5,377 nt of DNA, from NCBI GenBank assembly GCA_007128865.1, contig SKWP01000136.1:1-5377 (forward strand). Reading direction: 5' to 3'. This DNA comes from Paracoccaceae bacterium. Lineage in GTDB: Bacteria; Pseudomonadota; Alphaproteobacteria; Rhodobacterales; Rhodobacteraceae. Under the pieces are notes generated by a model. The model saw nothing but the letters and a program-made list of their open reading frames with translations, had not been told where the DNA came from and searched no databases. A program made the position numbers and the translations under genes. Positions 5,335-5,377 of the stretch are shown piece after piece. Position 1 is the first letter of the stretch. Each line of letters opens with the position of its first letter.

Positions 5335-5377
5335 CTGCCGGCGCTCCATGCCGGGATTCCGACACGCACCGCGCCCC

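Larger units (their letters stand above)
5146..5377. other. Upstream region without a convincing gene, rich in inverted repeats
   Basis: No frame here has a credible protein. The short open frames on either strand are Arg/Pro/Gly-rich, as expected from GC-rich non-coding DNA. I see no clear sigma-70, sigma-54 or FliA promoter. It probably holds the 5' control region of the small gene and che operon, since those genes start at its left side. It contains the dyads listed separately at 5227-5289 and 5314-5334, and a perfect ten-base palindrome, GGGGCGCCCC, at 5289-5298. Confidence 0.5.

Noticed and set aside
4967..5369. Minus-strand frames 4967-5365 and 5163-5369 in the upstream region
   Set aside because: Arg/Pro/Gly-rich and without motifs. 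The first overlaps the small gene in another frame. Neither has a convincing ribosome-binding site.

Overview
The window is most of a chemotaxis operon, read entirely on the minus strand (right to left). The chemotaxis genes are GC-rich (65-70% in lines I counted). The gene order cheA (without HPt) - cheR - cheB - cheW - parA-like - PAS chemoreceptor matches, as I recall it, Rhodobacter (Cereibacter) sphaeroides cheOp3: cheA4-cheR3-cheB2-cheW4-slp/ppfA-tlpT-cheY6-cheA3. I infer an alphaproteobacterium, most likely Rhodobacterales, carrying a cytoplasmic chemoreceptor-cluster system rather than a membrane array.

Layout in order of transcription. 5377-5146 has no convincing gene but several inverted repeats. 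5145-4840 encodes a small, unrecognised protein of about 101 residues with a predicted beta-alpha-beta-beta-alpha-beta pattern; at about 52% GC it is clearly poorer than its neighbours. 4839-4737 is a C-rich leader (in mRNA sense). It has a hairpin over the small gene's stop codon, two G-quadruplex-type motifs on the + strand and a possible 15-codon upstream ORF whose stop overlaps the cheA start. Then come cheA (P3-P4-P5 only), cheR, cheB, cheW and a ParA-type ATPase (PpfA-like). Last is the 5' part of a chemoreceptor gene, cut by the left edge.

The six chemotaxis genes are tightly packed. Three junctions are TGATG, one is ATGA and one has a 4-nt gap, so translational coupling along the mRNA is likely.

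Expected teamwork: the receptor and CheW form a soluble array with the CheA. CheR and CheB methylate and demethylate (or deamidate) the receptor, and CheB activity is set by phosphorylation of its receiver domain. This CheA has the ATP-binding and dimerisation domains but no phosphorylatable histidine domain, so it must phosphorylate an HPt supplied by another protein, probably a CheA3-like partner encoded beyond the left edge. The ParA-like ATPase probably positions and segregates the cytoplasmic cluster on the nucleoid.

The main reading beyond routine annotation concerns the receptor. Its frame is open up to an ATG overlapping the ppfA stop, 53 codons upstream of the obvious start. Those codons encode a basic tail with an RGLG...L motif like the N-terminus of ParB, the partner of ParA. 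Both starts have the same AAGGAATG ribosome-binding sequence, so long and short receptor forms are possible.
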